A stretch of DNA of 19,943 bases from CAMBDR01 sp046597185. Lineage in GTDB: Bacteria; Pseudomonadota; Gammaproteobacteria; Burkholderiales; Burkholderiaceae_D. Below the pieces are notes generated by a model, which did not search any database, had not been told where the DNA came from, and worked only from the letters and a program-made list of their open reading frames with translations. Where the stretch lies: positions 1 to 19,943 of the forward strand of contig JBKJLF010000784.1 in NCBI GenBank assembly GCA_046597185.1. Direction: 5' to 3'. Of the stretch, positions 6,575 to 14,643 are shown piece by piece (positions within the stretch are counted from its first letter, which is position 1; each line of letters starts with the position of its first letter). The position numbers and the translations under genes were made by a program.

Positions 6575-7753
6575 ATGAATGTGTTAAATCCAACAGAAGC
6601 TGCAAATATCGCGGCAGGCGTATATAACCTGCGAGTTGAGAGACTTTGGAGCAATATTCAGCGAGGTGGTCAAGAGGCGGTCAACGAATTATTGAAAATT
6701 ACTGATAAATTTACGATGCAGCAAAGTGATCGCTTTAAAGGTACATCTGGCGGCAACCTGGTGCGCACCGAAGCCGGGTTTGGTTTCCTGGCCGAAGGCG
6801 TGAATACCTACAAGGGTGAATTATTGATAGGGGTTCGTGGCACCGTGCATGCGCTCGACTGGGTGACTGATCTGTCCCAGGCATTGCGGCGCGGGCCATC
6901 CGGGTTTGGCGTGCATGGTGGCTTTATGCGTACCTTCGATTCGTTCGAACCTGTGATTGGTAACTATCTACGCCAAAGTGGCAACCTTGGCACGGTCCAC
7001 GTGGTTGGTCACAGCCTGGGTGGGGCCTTGGCGACGCTGGTTGCCGATTACCTCCAATTGCGTGGCCTCCACGTCAAACTGTATACGTTTGGCTGCCCAC
7101 GGGTGGGCATGAAAGACTTCAGTCAATCCCTGACCGACAAACTCAAGCCAGAAAACATCTATCGCGTCTGCAATCAATCTGATCCGGTCACCATGGTGCC
7201 AATTTTCCCGTTCATGCATACACCCAACGACCAGGCGCAATATTTGATTCCGAGCTGGCATGGCATCAACCCGTTCAACCATATGATGGGTAAATATATC
7301 CCCAGTGTAGAAGGTCAATCCTGGGCCAATTTGAATGAAGCCGCCACCAAAAAATCATGGTCAGAACAAGCCGAGCAATGGCTGGAAACGGCAGGCAGCT
7401 CCGGTAGCGGCATTCAAATGTATTCGGCCAAAACCATGTGGATGATTACCAAAGCGCTGGACTGGATTATTGGCAAAGTGTTGGGTGGGGTTGGGGCAAC
7501 TGCGGGGCTGGCGGCGCTGGGCGCGGCCACGGTGCTGGATCAATTGTCGCAAATCCTGCATCAAGGGATTTTGGAATCGGTTAAAGTGGCGGAATGGGTG
7601 GGCAACCTGATTGCCGGCATCATGAAGTTTCTGGGCCGTACTGCGGTTACCGGGGCCAAAATGACCGTCCACTTTATTCGCTGGGTGCTCGATTTGTTGT
7701 TCAGATCAATCGCTAGCATGGCGTATATGGCACTGTATAACGCCAATAAATAA
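6575..7753 (+). CDS. Class-3 lipase-family protein, probable type VI secretion effector
   Basis: 392 aa, with a strong ribosome site (GAGGAG, about 8 nt before the ATG). Lipase_3-type alpha/beta hydrolase: GVRGT strand at 86-90, nucleophile elbow GHSLGG at 145-150 (Ser147), TFGCPRVG at 171-178, probable acid Asp203 in NQSDPVTMVP, and probable catalytic His236 in FNHMMGKY. Residues about 285-392 are a separate hydrophobic, glycine-rich helical region (VLGGVGATAGLAALGAATV and later segments), possibly membrane-inserting. No signal peptide is present, so delivery by another route is expected. It lies behind an exported DUF6795 gene and faces vgrG/DUF2169 remnants, which supports a phospholipase effector acting on neighbours' membranes. 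A housekeeping intracellular lipase is the alternative. The gene is intact, unlike the facing T6SS genes. Confidence 0.8.
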   Translation: MNVLNPTEAANIAAGVYNLRVERLWSNIQRGGQEAVNELLKITDKFTMQQSDRFKGTSGGNLVRTEAGFGFLAEGVNTYKGELLIGVRGTVHALDWVTDLSQALRRGPSGFGVHGGFMRTFDSFEPVIGNYLRQSGNLGTVHVVGHSLGGALATLVADYLQLRGLHVKLYTFGCPRVGMKDFSQSLTDKLKPENIYRVCNQSDPVTMVPIFPFMHTPNDQAQYLIPSWHGINPFNHMMGKYIPSVEGQSWANLNEAATKKSWSEQAEQWLETAGSSGSGIQMYSAKTMWMITKALDWIIGKVLGGVGATAGLAALGAATVLDQLSQILHQGILESVKVAEWVGNLIAGIMKFLGRTAVTGAKMTVHFIRWVLDLLFRSIASMAYMALYNANK

Positions 7754-9111
7754 GCCAATCATGCGCAGCCTGATTGCCATGGGCAGTTGCACGCTGGGCG
7801 AAATTGCGCAAGCGGCGCATATTAGCGTGAAATAACACAGATTTTGGGTGAAAAACACCCTCGCAGGAAAAACGCGATTCTGTAATTATTTCATAATTCG
7901 GGGCGTTGCGGTTGCGTATCATGAAAGTTAGTTCCAGCCTTTGTTCGTGTACGTTGAGCCACACGGTATCGATGACCAGGGTTTCAATTCTAAACTGTTC
8001 GTTGTCGGTGGCGAGCAAGAGCACCATGGCCGCCTTGGGCAGTTCGATATCGATGATATGGTTGCCGTGGCCATCCAAATGGCTGGCGGGGGTGGTGCAG
8101 TGGGCAGCAATTGACCAGGCGGATTGATTCGCCGCCCGTTAAATGGCGGCATTGCTGGTCGGCGGGGCTGACGTTCCAGTAAGCAAAATCAAAATCGGGC
8201 GGTAGGCCGGGTACGTCGTCCGGCTGTGGTGTGGTTGGTTCTGCCACGCTGCCAACCAGCTTGCGCCGGGGTAGCCATGCACGCCCGATGGGGCCAAACC
8301 CGGCAGGGGCGGGCATGGCGGCACCCTTCAGGCTACGTTCAAACGCGGTCAAGTCAAAAGGGGCTTGCGGGTAATCGATTTGGGGTGCGGGTACGCTCTG
8401 CATGTGGCTGGCTTTGGCGTACCAGTTGGGGCAAAACCCCATGCCCACCGGATTGGTTTGCGCTACCTGCCAGGCTATCGCGCCTGTTTCTGCGTCCGGT
8501 TCGGGCAGGCGCTCGCTGGCGGGTACGCGGCGCGAGGGATCGTCACTGGGCAGCACCATGCAGGCACCGCCTGCGGCATATTCATAGCGCAAGGGTAAAT
8601 GGCTAATGGCGTGCGGCGCGCTCAGTTGCCATGCGCCGTGCTGATATTCAAACTGGCGTGGCCCAAAGATGTGCAGATGTTTGATGATGAGTAATTCGCG
8701 TTCGTTTGCTTGATTGGCTTGGCCCTGCACCAATAATTGCACCGCAAACTGCCCCACGCTCGGGGCCCCGGGTGCATGCGCATCGGCCACCACCAGCACA
8801 TCGCATTGGGGTTTGTACGGGGCCAAATCGCTTTCTTGCAGGGTGCTGTGGCGGAAATTATCATCAAAATGCTGGTCTTCGGTGGCCAGTGGCTACGCTG
8901 GCTCCATTGCTGCCAGGCTGGCGTAGCCGGGAGCATCACGCGCGCCGATTCGAAAGGCGGTTTTAGCCACCACCACATGAAAGCCATTGCCGTGCTGATC
9001 CAGCGTGTTAAAAAACAGCGCATCCAACTCGCTGGCATTGTCAAAAATCGGTGTTGGCATCGCCTTGGCAAGCTCAATCGCAGACATAGTATTGGACATG
9101 GCATTAGACAT
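7713..9111 (-). pseudogene. DUF2169 T6SS-associated protein, broken by amber codon and frameshift
   Basis: Likely start at 9111 (MSNAMSNTMS...), five nt after the vgrG stop. The DUF2169 N-terminal core is present: FHVVVAKTAFRI, then SDLAPYKPQCDVLVVADAHAPG, MGFCPNWYAKA and the PPDFDFAYWNVSPADQQ block. Two lesions are visible. First, TAG at 8895-8893 lies in frame (MEPA-stop-PLATEDQ) and the same frame goes on without loss, so CAG to TAG is the simplest origin. Second, at the C5 run (plus-strand G5, 8088-8092) the frame shifts; removing one C rejoins LVNCCPLHHP to ASHLDGHGNHIIDIELPKA. The family's last segment (VIDTVWLNVHEQRLELTF) lies in that second frame, which stays open to 7713 over the lipase 3' end; the true end was probably near 7900. 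DUF2169 proteins are encoded with VgrG and act in effector loading or adaptor roles. No functional product is expected. Confidence 0.75.
7846..7860. terminator. Small hairpin between convergent genes
   Basis: GGGTG (7846-7850) pairs with CACCC (7856-7860) around an AAAAA loop, in the gap between the lipase stop and the degraded end of the DUF2169 gene. The stem is short and the flanking T runs are poor (TTTT before it on the plus strand gives AAAA after it on the minus strand). At best a weak bidirectional stop. Confidence 0.25.
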
Positions 9112-9115
9112 GGCA

Positions 9116-11045
9116 TTAATTCGGGTTGTTGTCAATGTCTTTGCCATGCACTTCCACTTTCTTGCTGCCACTGATCAAAACTTCGGTGCCGCAGATTTCG
9201 ATGCGGCCATCGGCATGCATCGTAAAACGACTCTTGCCGACGGTTATTTTGAGTTGTTCCCCCGCGCTCAGGGTAATGGTTTTACCCACCACCACGGTTT
9301 TACTCACGCCCACTTCTTCCAACTGCGCCATGGCCACCGTGGTATTTTGCGCACCGCCTACCGTGGTTTGATATAAACCGCCCACGGTGAGAAACTTGGC
9401 CAGTGCCACCGTTTCTGTCTTGGTTTTGCCAACGGTTTCGGTTTTATGGTCGCCCACGTGCACGCTGCGGCTGTGGCCGATATGGATGTCTTCGTTCTTA
9501 CCCACGTCTTCATTGCGGTTGTCGCCGATGCTGACCTTTTCATCCCGGTCTACCCGCTCGGTGCGGTTGTTGTGAACGGTGATTTTTTCATCATGATCCA
9601 CCGTTTCGGTGCGGTCATGCTTCACATGGGTGGTTTCGTCATGGTCGATGGTTTTAGTGCGGTCATGCCCAACCCAGTGGCTTTCATCGTGTTCCACTTC
9701 AATGCGCTGATCTTTTTCGGCATGCATCCAAACTTCTTCCTCGCCTTTTTTATCTTCAAAACAAAAGGCGTTGGCATTGGAGCACTGCCGCCCTTGCTGG
9801 AGCGGGTTAAAATCCCGGTTTGGGTTTTATTGGGGGTCAAATTTGCCCTTGCGATCCCAGTGAAACTGCACTTTGATGCGGCCTGCCGAATCCGTATGGA
9901 TTTCTTCCCCTGCCGGGCCAACCACGGTGGCGGTGTCGATATGGGGCGCATTCACGGGCAGGCTGGCGTGCCCGGGTATTGGCCGCCAAACGATGGCGCG
10001 GCGCAGGCAAGTAAAAGTATTGCTGTAGCGCGCTTCGCCGCCCGCCGCATTGAGGTAGTTATTGTGTGCGGTGTGGGTAACGCTGAGGATAAAAAACTCA
10101 TTTTTTGCGCCGCCTTCAAACATACTGGCAGCATGTTCTTTGGTGAGATTAAACCAGCGCCCCGGTTGCAGGGCGCGGTGTTCGCTCACGCCCGTAAATT
10201 CTTTGGTGGGGGCGTTGATCTGGTCAAGCCGACGCTGCGCAATTTTAACGCCGTGGGCTTCGTCTCGGAAGCCGTAGACGCCATCATAATCATGCACATC
10301 GCTTTTGTGGATAATGCCTTGTTCCAGCTCGCTGGTTTGATGCACTTTGGTGGCGGTGGGCTTTTTAAAGTCGGAGCTGGACAAGGTGACTCTGCCAGAA
10401 ACCAGCTTGCGCGCGGGTGACCATTGCGAGATTTTGTCATGCTCGTTGTCGCCACCGTCGTGGTGATACGGCACGTTTTTGTCGCCATCAATCGGCGCGG
10501 CTTCGGGGCTGTAGTCGGCCAGGATTAAGGTATGGCCTTTGGCCGCGTGTTCATGCCAGTAGTACCAACCCATTTCTTCAAAACGGCGGTGCAGGTAGTT
10601 ATGAATGGTTTCGTTGTGCTGGCAAGAATAATGGCGCACCGGGTCGGGTTCGTGGGTGCGGATTTCAAAGCGGGAAAACCCGGTCTGGTTAAATAATTCC
10701 GTGGTTTGCTCGATGATGCTTTTTTTACCTCATTTCATACACGGCCAAGCTGTTTTCTATTTTAAGCAGGCGAAATTCAAAGCAGTAGCCTGTGAACAAG
10801 CGCTCCGTACCGTTTTCACGCTTTAAATGAATGCACACCAGTTTGGCCAGCACGCTTTTAAGTTCAATTTCATCGTCGTCAGACAGCACGGTGGCGGTGT
10901 AGACAAAATCAGCCGACACTTGCTCTTTTGCGTGTAACTGGTTGATTAACAGGGTGGCGTCGGGGCCGTCGTTGCCAGGGAAGGACAGGCTGAGCAGGCG
11001 GTTGCGGCTGGAGGAATTGAGCAAGGCGGCGATGGGATTGGACAT
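9116..11045 (-). pseudogene. vgrG: vgrG (type VI spike protein), broken by two deletions and a frameshift
   Basis: VgrG is the T6SS puncturing spike that carries effectors. Four frame pieces are visible: the N-terminal gp27-like part (11045-10725: MSNPIAALLNSSSRNRLLSLSFPG... to LAVYEM); the second gp27 part from KSIIEQTTELF through CQHNETIHNYLHRRFEEMGWYYWHEH to FHWDRKGKFD (stop at 9827); a short piece NKTQTGILTRSSKGGS; and the gp5-type repeat needle from NANAFCFEDKKGEEEVWMHAEKDQRIEVEHDE (stop at 9116) with many 'V..D.T..V' repeats. At 10725-10735 about 18 residues that should join YEM to KSII are missing. At about 9836 the OB-fold core expected between GKFD and NKTQTG is missing. At about 9783 one base is missing. 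Each lesion changes frame. The DUF2169 gene follows directly. Not functional as a full spike. Confidence 0.8.
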
Positions 11046-11234
11046 GAATTGCGTTTCATTAAAAAAAAGGAATAAATGTACCGACAGGCTGACGCCTGCC
11101 CGACCAAAAAGAATGGCCCAAAGTATAACATGGAAAGGATAAATTGGGCTAACCTAGGCGATGATGCTTGCGGGTATGGCATGCCTGGTGTGGTTTGCCA
11201 AACGTCAGCGGGTTTGATTTGCCGCCCACGTGAA

Positions 11235-11717
11235 TTAAGGTTGATAAATACCGCAGCCTATCCATACATCGCCGACTCGCTCAATATACGATTGTTTTTT
11301 TTCAACCGCCTGGGTGACGGTGTTTGGCCAGCGGTATTTTAACCAGCCATGCCCTTCAGGTGAGTTGGCGATTTTGGTCGCTTCGCGGATGATGTAGACA
11401 CCATCCACATCTTTCAAGCCAATTAAACGTCGGCCAATCATTTTGGGGTTTTGCCCATGCGCGAGCGCAATGCCATCTCCATTGGTACTGTAGACAAAGA
11501 AATAAAGTTCACCTTTGATGAAAGGGCCGTTGGGGTCATTGAATGCAGCGAAGGCTTTTTCTTTGCCATTGGCCTTGAGGTAGGCTGCGCCCTTTTTTAC
11601 CAACCTGACGGCGTCATCCATGGTCGCGCGCTCTGCTGCCTGACTGAGGGCAGCGAAATTCATGCAGAACATGAAAAATGCCAACCAGGCAAGAATGAGT
11701 TTGTTGCAAACCTTCAT
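11235..11717 (-). CDS. Exported single-Cache domain sensor-like protein
   Basis: 160 aa from the ATG at 11717, which has a G-rich site (GGGG about 9 nt upstream); a TTG two codons earlier is less likely. The signal peptide is about residues 1-28 (KLILAWLAFFMFCMNFAALSQAA). The rest is a Cache domain of the small single type: a long helix (TMDDAVRLVKKGAAYLKANG), then FNDPNGPFIKGELYFFVYSTNGDGIALAHGQNP, MIGRRLIGLKDVDGVYIIRE, a Gly-rich turn and the final strands KKQSYIERVGDVWIGCGIY. Such domains bind small ligands, usually outside a receptor; here it is free-standing and periplasmic. It follows the diguanylate cyclase gene by about 160 nt in the same direction and could supply a ligand signal to that cyclase or to another receptor (inference). 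Confidence 0.8.
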   Translation of the reverse strand: MKVCNKLILAWLAFFMFCMNFAALSQAAERATMDDAVRLVKKGAAYLKANGKEKAFAAFNDPNGPFIKGELYFFVYSTNGDGIALAHGQNPKMIGRRLIGLKDVDGVYIIREATKIANSPEGHGWLKYRWPNTVTQAVEKKQSYIERVGDVWIGCGIYQP

Positions 11718-11719
11718 AT

Positions 11720-11875
11720 TCAACCCCGTAAATTATGCGTGCCGTGCTCTAATTTACACCAAGAAATGAAGTGCGTGCAAGCAGACAGGCTGTGGCGATG
11801 ATGAATTTCGGCAAACCAATGCGCATATTCGTACAGATCAGTGGTATTTTCAAATCGCTCAATCAGAATCCTGGC
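11720..11875 (-). pseudogene. Possible transposase C-terminal remnant (IS3-like), weak
   Basis: The gap between the cyclase and Cache genes holds a 51-codon minus-strand frame without a start that ends in TGA at 11722-11720. Its part RFENTTDLYEYAHWF-AEIHHRHSLSA resembles the 'F..W...F..WYN.EHRHS.L' tail of IS3-family orfB transposases. No inverted repeats or other transposase pieces are seen. It may be a fossil of an insertion that separated the cellulose operon from the T6SS remnants, or a chance likeness. Confidence 0.22.
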
Positions 11876-11880
11876 ATTTA

Positions 11881-13863
11881 CTAGAAGGGAAGAATTTGAT
11901 TCCGTCCATTTTCTTTCGCCTGATAGAGCGCATGGTCGGCATTGGCCAGGAGCACGGTCGCGCTGACGCTATCATCGTCAGGCAATGCCGCAATGCCACC
12001 CGAAAAGGTGTAGTGGAAATGCGGGGAAACTTGATCCAGAGTTTGTTGTTGTAATGATTCGCGAATGCGATGCAGCACAAACAAAGCATTCTTGATGTTG
12101 GTTTCGGGTAGTAAAATCGCAAATTCTTCTCCTCCCAGTCGCCCAAGTACATCTCCTGTGCGTAATTGGGTGCGTAAAAAACTGCTGAAGTGTTTTAATA
12201 CTTCATCGCCGCCGGAGTGGCCAAAGCGGTCATTGACTTGCTTGAAAAAATCCAAATCCAGCATCGCCAGACACATTGGGCGGTGATAGCGGCGTGAGCG
12301 TTGTAATTCTTGTTCCAGCTGCTGTAAGAAAAAGCGTCGATTCGGCACGCTCGTCAGTTCATCCGTCATCGCCATCCGTTCCAAATCCGCTTGCATATTT
12401 TTGACCGATTCGAGTGCCGACTCCAGCTTCAGTGTGCGTTGTGCCACGCGTTGTTCCAGCTCGCGATTGAGATCGCGAATTTCTTGCTCCACTTCGCGTA
12501 AATGTGTCACATCGGTTATCGAGAAAATATTTAAGCGTTGTTCACTTTCAGAAAACATGCGCGAGGAAATCATGCAAACGATGTGAGTTCCATCTTTGTG
12601 TTGCAATAATGATTCGAAACGGTCAATGTAATTATCTTTCTCTAATTGTTTCAGGTAATTTGCTCGATCAGCGGTATTGACCCAAAGCTTTAGCTCAATC
12701 GGGGTGCGGCCAATAAATTCATCCCGCGTGAAGCCAAATTGATTCAGCAGTGCATCATTGACTTCGATCATACGTTCACTTTGCAGGTTGATGAGCGCCA
12801 GCGGTGTCGGCGAGCGCTGAAATAAATTGACGAATTTGGCTTCACTTTCACGTAGGGATTCTTTGTTTTTGCGTAATTGAATTTGGGACTTGTGCAAACC
12901 CTGAATTTGTTGCAGTAAAAAATAGCTCAATAGTAATTGAAAGACAATGAATAAGCCAGAAAACAAAATTCTATCCTTGGTCCGGGTTTTCCACGTGGCC
13001 AATACCGAATCCATATCCCGATTAAATACGGTGATCACAGGAAAGCGCGCGTTTTTGCGGTGGACAATCATTTGCGGGCCGGTTTGGTCGGACAATTTAT
13101 GATCAAGCAAGGCTTTTTCCTCTGGCACATTGCGCACCAGTTCGAAAAAAACCGAGCGTTCCGGTTGCTCAGGGTAGCTTGAGTCCTTGTTAAATTGGGC
13201 GCGCACCACGATATCGCCGCTGGCGGTAAATAATTCGATGATGGCATGGCTGTTTTTTGCAACATTGACGAAGGATGGGCTAAAGTTGCCAATACTGATA
13301 TCCGTGCTGATTACACCCAGATGCTTGCCATTATGATCATATAAATTTTTGGCCATAGGTAATACCAGCTCGCCATCGATTGAGCGGTGCAAGGGTTGTC
13401 CGAGCACAATTCTCTCGTTTTTAGGGTTGTGCATTAAATCGTTGATATAGCGGCGTTGCTCACCGGGAAAGGGATACGAAGGAAAATCGAGTGTGCTAAC
13501 CCAGCGCTCCCCTTTGTTATTGGTAAATAGATAGGCACCAGCGGCACGGCTGTTTTTTAGGCTGGCTGAAATGATATTTTTCACCGCCGCTTCAGCTCGT
13601 TCACCCTGATCGGTTAAGGCAAATGCCCCTCTGCTGATGGTATCGAGCCGATGTCCGGCGTTTTCCAATTCTTGTGTGGCAATTTGTTCCAGCAAGCGCA
13701 CTGCCACCTGACCATTGCGGGTTTCCGATTCGATGGATAATTGGTAGTCTTGATTGGATGCGAGCCAGGTTTGGCTGACGCTGATAATGGTGGCCACGAT
13801 GGCAAACAATGCCACCAGGGCAATGGTCACAGCGGGTGAGAAATGGGGTTTGCGTAAATGCAT
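11881..13863 (-). CDS. Membrane-bound Cache-PAS diguanylate cyclase (GGDEF) of the cellulose operon
   Basis: 660 aa: first membrane segment about 11-31, periplasmic Cache-type sensor about 35-290, second membrane segment about 297-317 (RILFSGLFIVFQLLLSYFLL), PAS domain about 337-455 (FVNLFQRSPTPLALINLQ..., FTRDEFIGRTPIELK), coiled-coil linker about 455-495, GGDEF domain about 497-660. The active-site loop reads GGEEF at 577-581, a normal active form, and the inhibitory I-site RTGD is at 568-571 at the canonical spacing, so an active, product-inhibited cyclase making c-di-GMP from two GTP is expected. The start is 29 nt after the bcsQ stop with AAGGA about 10 nt before the ATG; it is therefore probably the last gene of the bcs operon and a local source of the c-di-GMP that activates BcsA. 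No EAL domain is present. Confidence 0.9.
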   Translation of the reverse strand: MHLRKPHFSPAVTIALVALFAIVATIISVSQTWLASNQDYQLSIESETRNGQVAVRLLEQIATQELENAGHRLDTISRGAFALTDQGERAEAAVKNIISASLKNSRAAGAYLFTNNKGERWVSTLDFPSYPFPGEQRRYINDLMHNPKNERIVLGQPLHRSIDGELVLPMAKNLYDHNGKHLGVISTDISIGNFSPSFVNVAKNSHAIIELFTASGDIVVRAQFNKDSSYPEQPERSVFFELVRNVPEEKALLDHKLSDQTGPQMIVHRKNARFPVITVFNRDMDSVLATWKTRTKDRILFSGLFIVFQLLLSYFLLQQIQGLHKSQIQLRKNKESLRESEAKFVNLFQRSPTPLALINLQSERMIEVNDALLNQFGFTRDEFIGRTPIELKLWVNTADRANYLKQLEKDNYIDRFESLLQHKDGTHIVCMISSRMFSESEQRLNIFSITDVTHLREVEQEIRDLNRELEQRVAQRTLKLESALESVKNMQADLERMAMTDELTSVPNRRFFLQQLEQELQRSRRYHRPMCLAMLDLDFFKQVNDRFGHSGGDEVLKHFSSFLRTQLRTGDVLGRLGGEEFAILLPETNIKNALFVLHRIRESLQQQTLDQVSPHFHYTFSGGIAALPDDDSVSATVLLANADHALYQAKENGRNQILPF

Positions 13864-13892
13864 ATCAGCGTATCCTTGCCCGATTCGAATGG

Positions 13893-14630
13893 CTATGATG
13901 CATCATGGTTTTGGCTGCTATCGAGCAGCCAATCCGCCAGATGCTGAACATCAAGGCTGGCTTCGCAGCCCGGTTCATACTGCAATACCGGGCGTTCGTA
14001 AGCGAGTGCCTCGGAGACCGAGCGATCCCGGTGGATGGTAATGGGCACTAACTGCCCGGCAAAATTTTCATAGAGCGCGGTGCGAACCTGGTGCCCCAGC
14101 TTGCTGCGGTGTGGCATCTGGTTGATTAGTAATTGCACCTTATGCTCTCGCACCAGGTGTAAAAAAGCCGGAATCGTGGCAAATGAAGCGGCGTCGGCCA
14201 AAATCACGGCCAGCGAGCGATGCGCTGCATTGAGCGCCTGCTGTAAATAGACGCTGGGGCCGGGCGGGGTATCGATCAAAATAAAATCCCAGGCATCCGG
14301 CCCCAAGCTGGCGATGCCGTCGGCTACCCAATGCGGATGGGCCTTGAGGGCGGCTTCAAATTCTTCCAGTTCCGATTCGCGCAGCATGCCAAAGGGAATA
14401 AAGCTGATATCAAACGGGCTGGCAAACACGGCGTCGGCAGTGATGCCTTCGCGTGTGAGGCCGGCATGGTCTTGCGCATCCATGCCAAGGTGCAGGCGTA
14501 AGGCATTTTGCGGATCGAGATCGAGCACCAATATCCGCTGATCACGCTGGGCCAGCGCGATGGCGATATTGGCGGTGAGGGTGGTTTTGCCAACCCCGCC
14601 CTTGCCGGAAATGAAAGCGATTATTTGCAT
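13893..14630 (-). CDS. bcsQ: Cellulose synthase-associated MinD/ParA-like ATPase BcsQ (YhjQ)
   Basis: 245 aa, of family length. Deviant Walker A KGGVGKTT at 10-17 with the signature lysine, switch region LVLDLDPQNALRLHLG (about 34-49) and Walker B ILIDTPPG (about 116-123). BcsQ-specific likeness: the LRLHLG after the DxDPQ motif, FIPFGML, LLINQMPHRSKLG and, near the end, VPITIHRDRSVSEALAYERPVLQY followed by LADWLL. BcsQ is a cytoplasmic membrane-associated ATPase that helps to place and activate the BcsAB synthase. It starts 13 nt after the small TPR gene without a clear ribosome site, which suggests translational coupling. In enterobacteria bcsQ precedes bcsA; here it follows bcsC, closer to the pseudomonad wss layout, where a MinD-like gene also ends the operon. 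Confidence 0.88.
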   Translation of the reverse strand: MQIIAFISGKGGVGKTTLTANIAIALAQRDQRILVLDLDPQNALRLHLGMDAQDHAGLTREGITADAVFASPFDISFIPFGMLRESELEEFEAALKAHPHWVADGIASLGPDAWDFILIDTPPGPSVYLQQALNAAHRSLAVILADAASFATIPAFLHLVREHKVQLLINQMPHRSKLGHQVRTALYENFAGQLVPITIHRDRSVSEALAYERPVLQYEPGCEASLDVQHLADWLLDSSQNHDAS

Positions 14631-14643
14631 GGTCAGGACTGGC

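Noticed and set aside
7761..7835. 24-codon plus-strand frame MRSLIAMGSCTLGEIAQAAH...
   Set aside because: It looks protein-like and faintly like a helix-turn-helix start, but it is too short, has no ribosome site, and I cannot match it to a family.
5472..9111. Reassignment of TAA/TAG to glutamine
   Set aside because: Two stops sit at likely Gln positions, but intact genes here end normally in TAA (lipase) and TAG (cyclase), and the long bcsC frame has no internal stops. Ordinary C-to-T nonsense changes in decaying genes explain it.
9446..10420. 324-codon plus-strand open frame opposite vgrG
   Set aside because: It is the complement of the VgrG coding strand, and its sequence has no domain; the minus strand gives clear VgrG motifs.
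11085..11098. CAGGC-TGAC-GCCTG hairpin between vgrG and the Cache gene
   Set aside because: Only five base pairs and the nearest T tract on the minus strand is about 15-20 nt away, so not a credible terminator.
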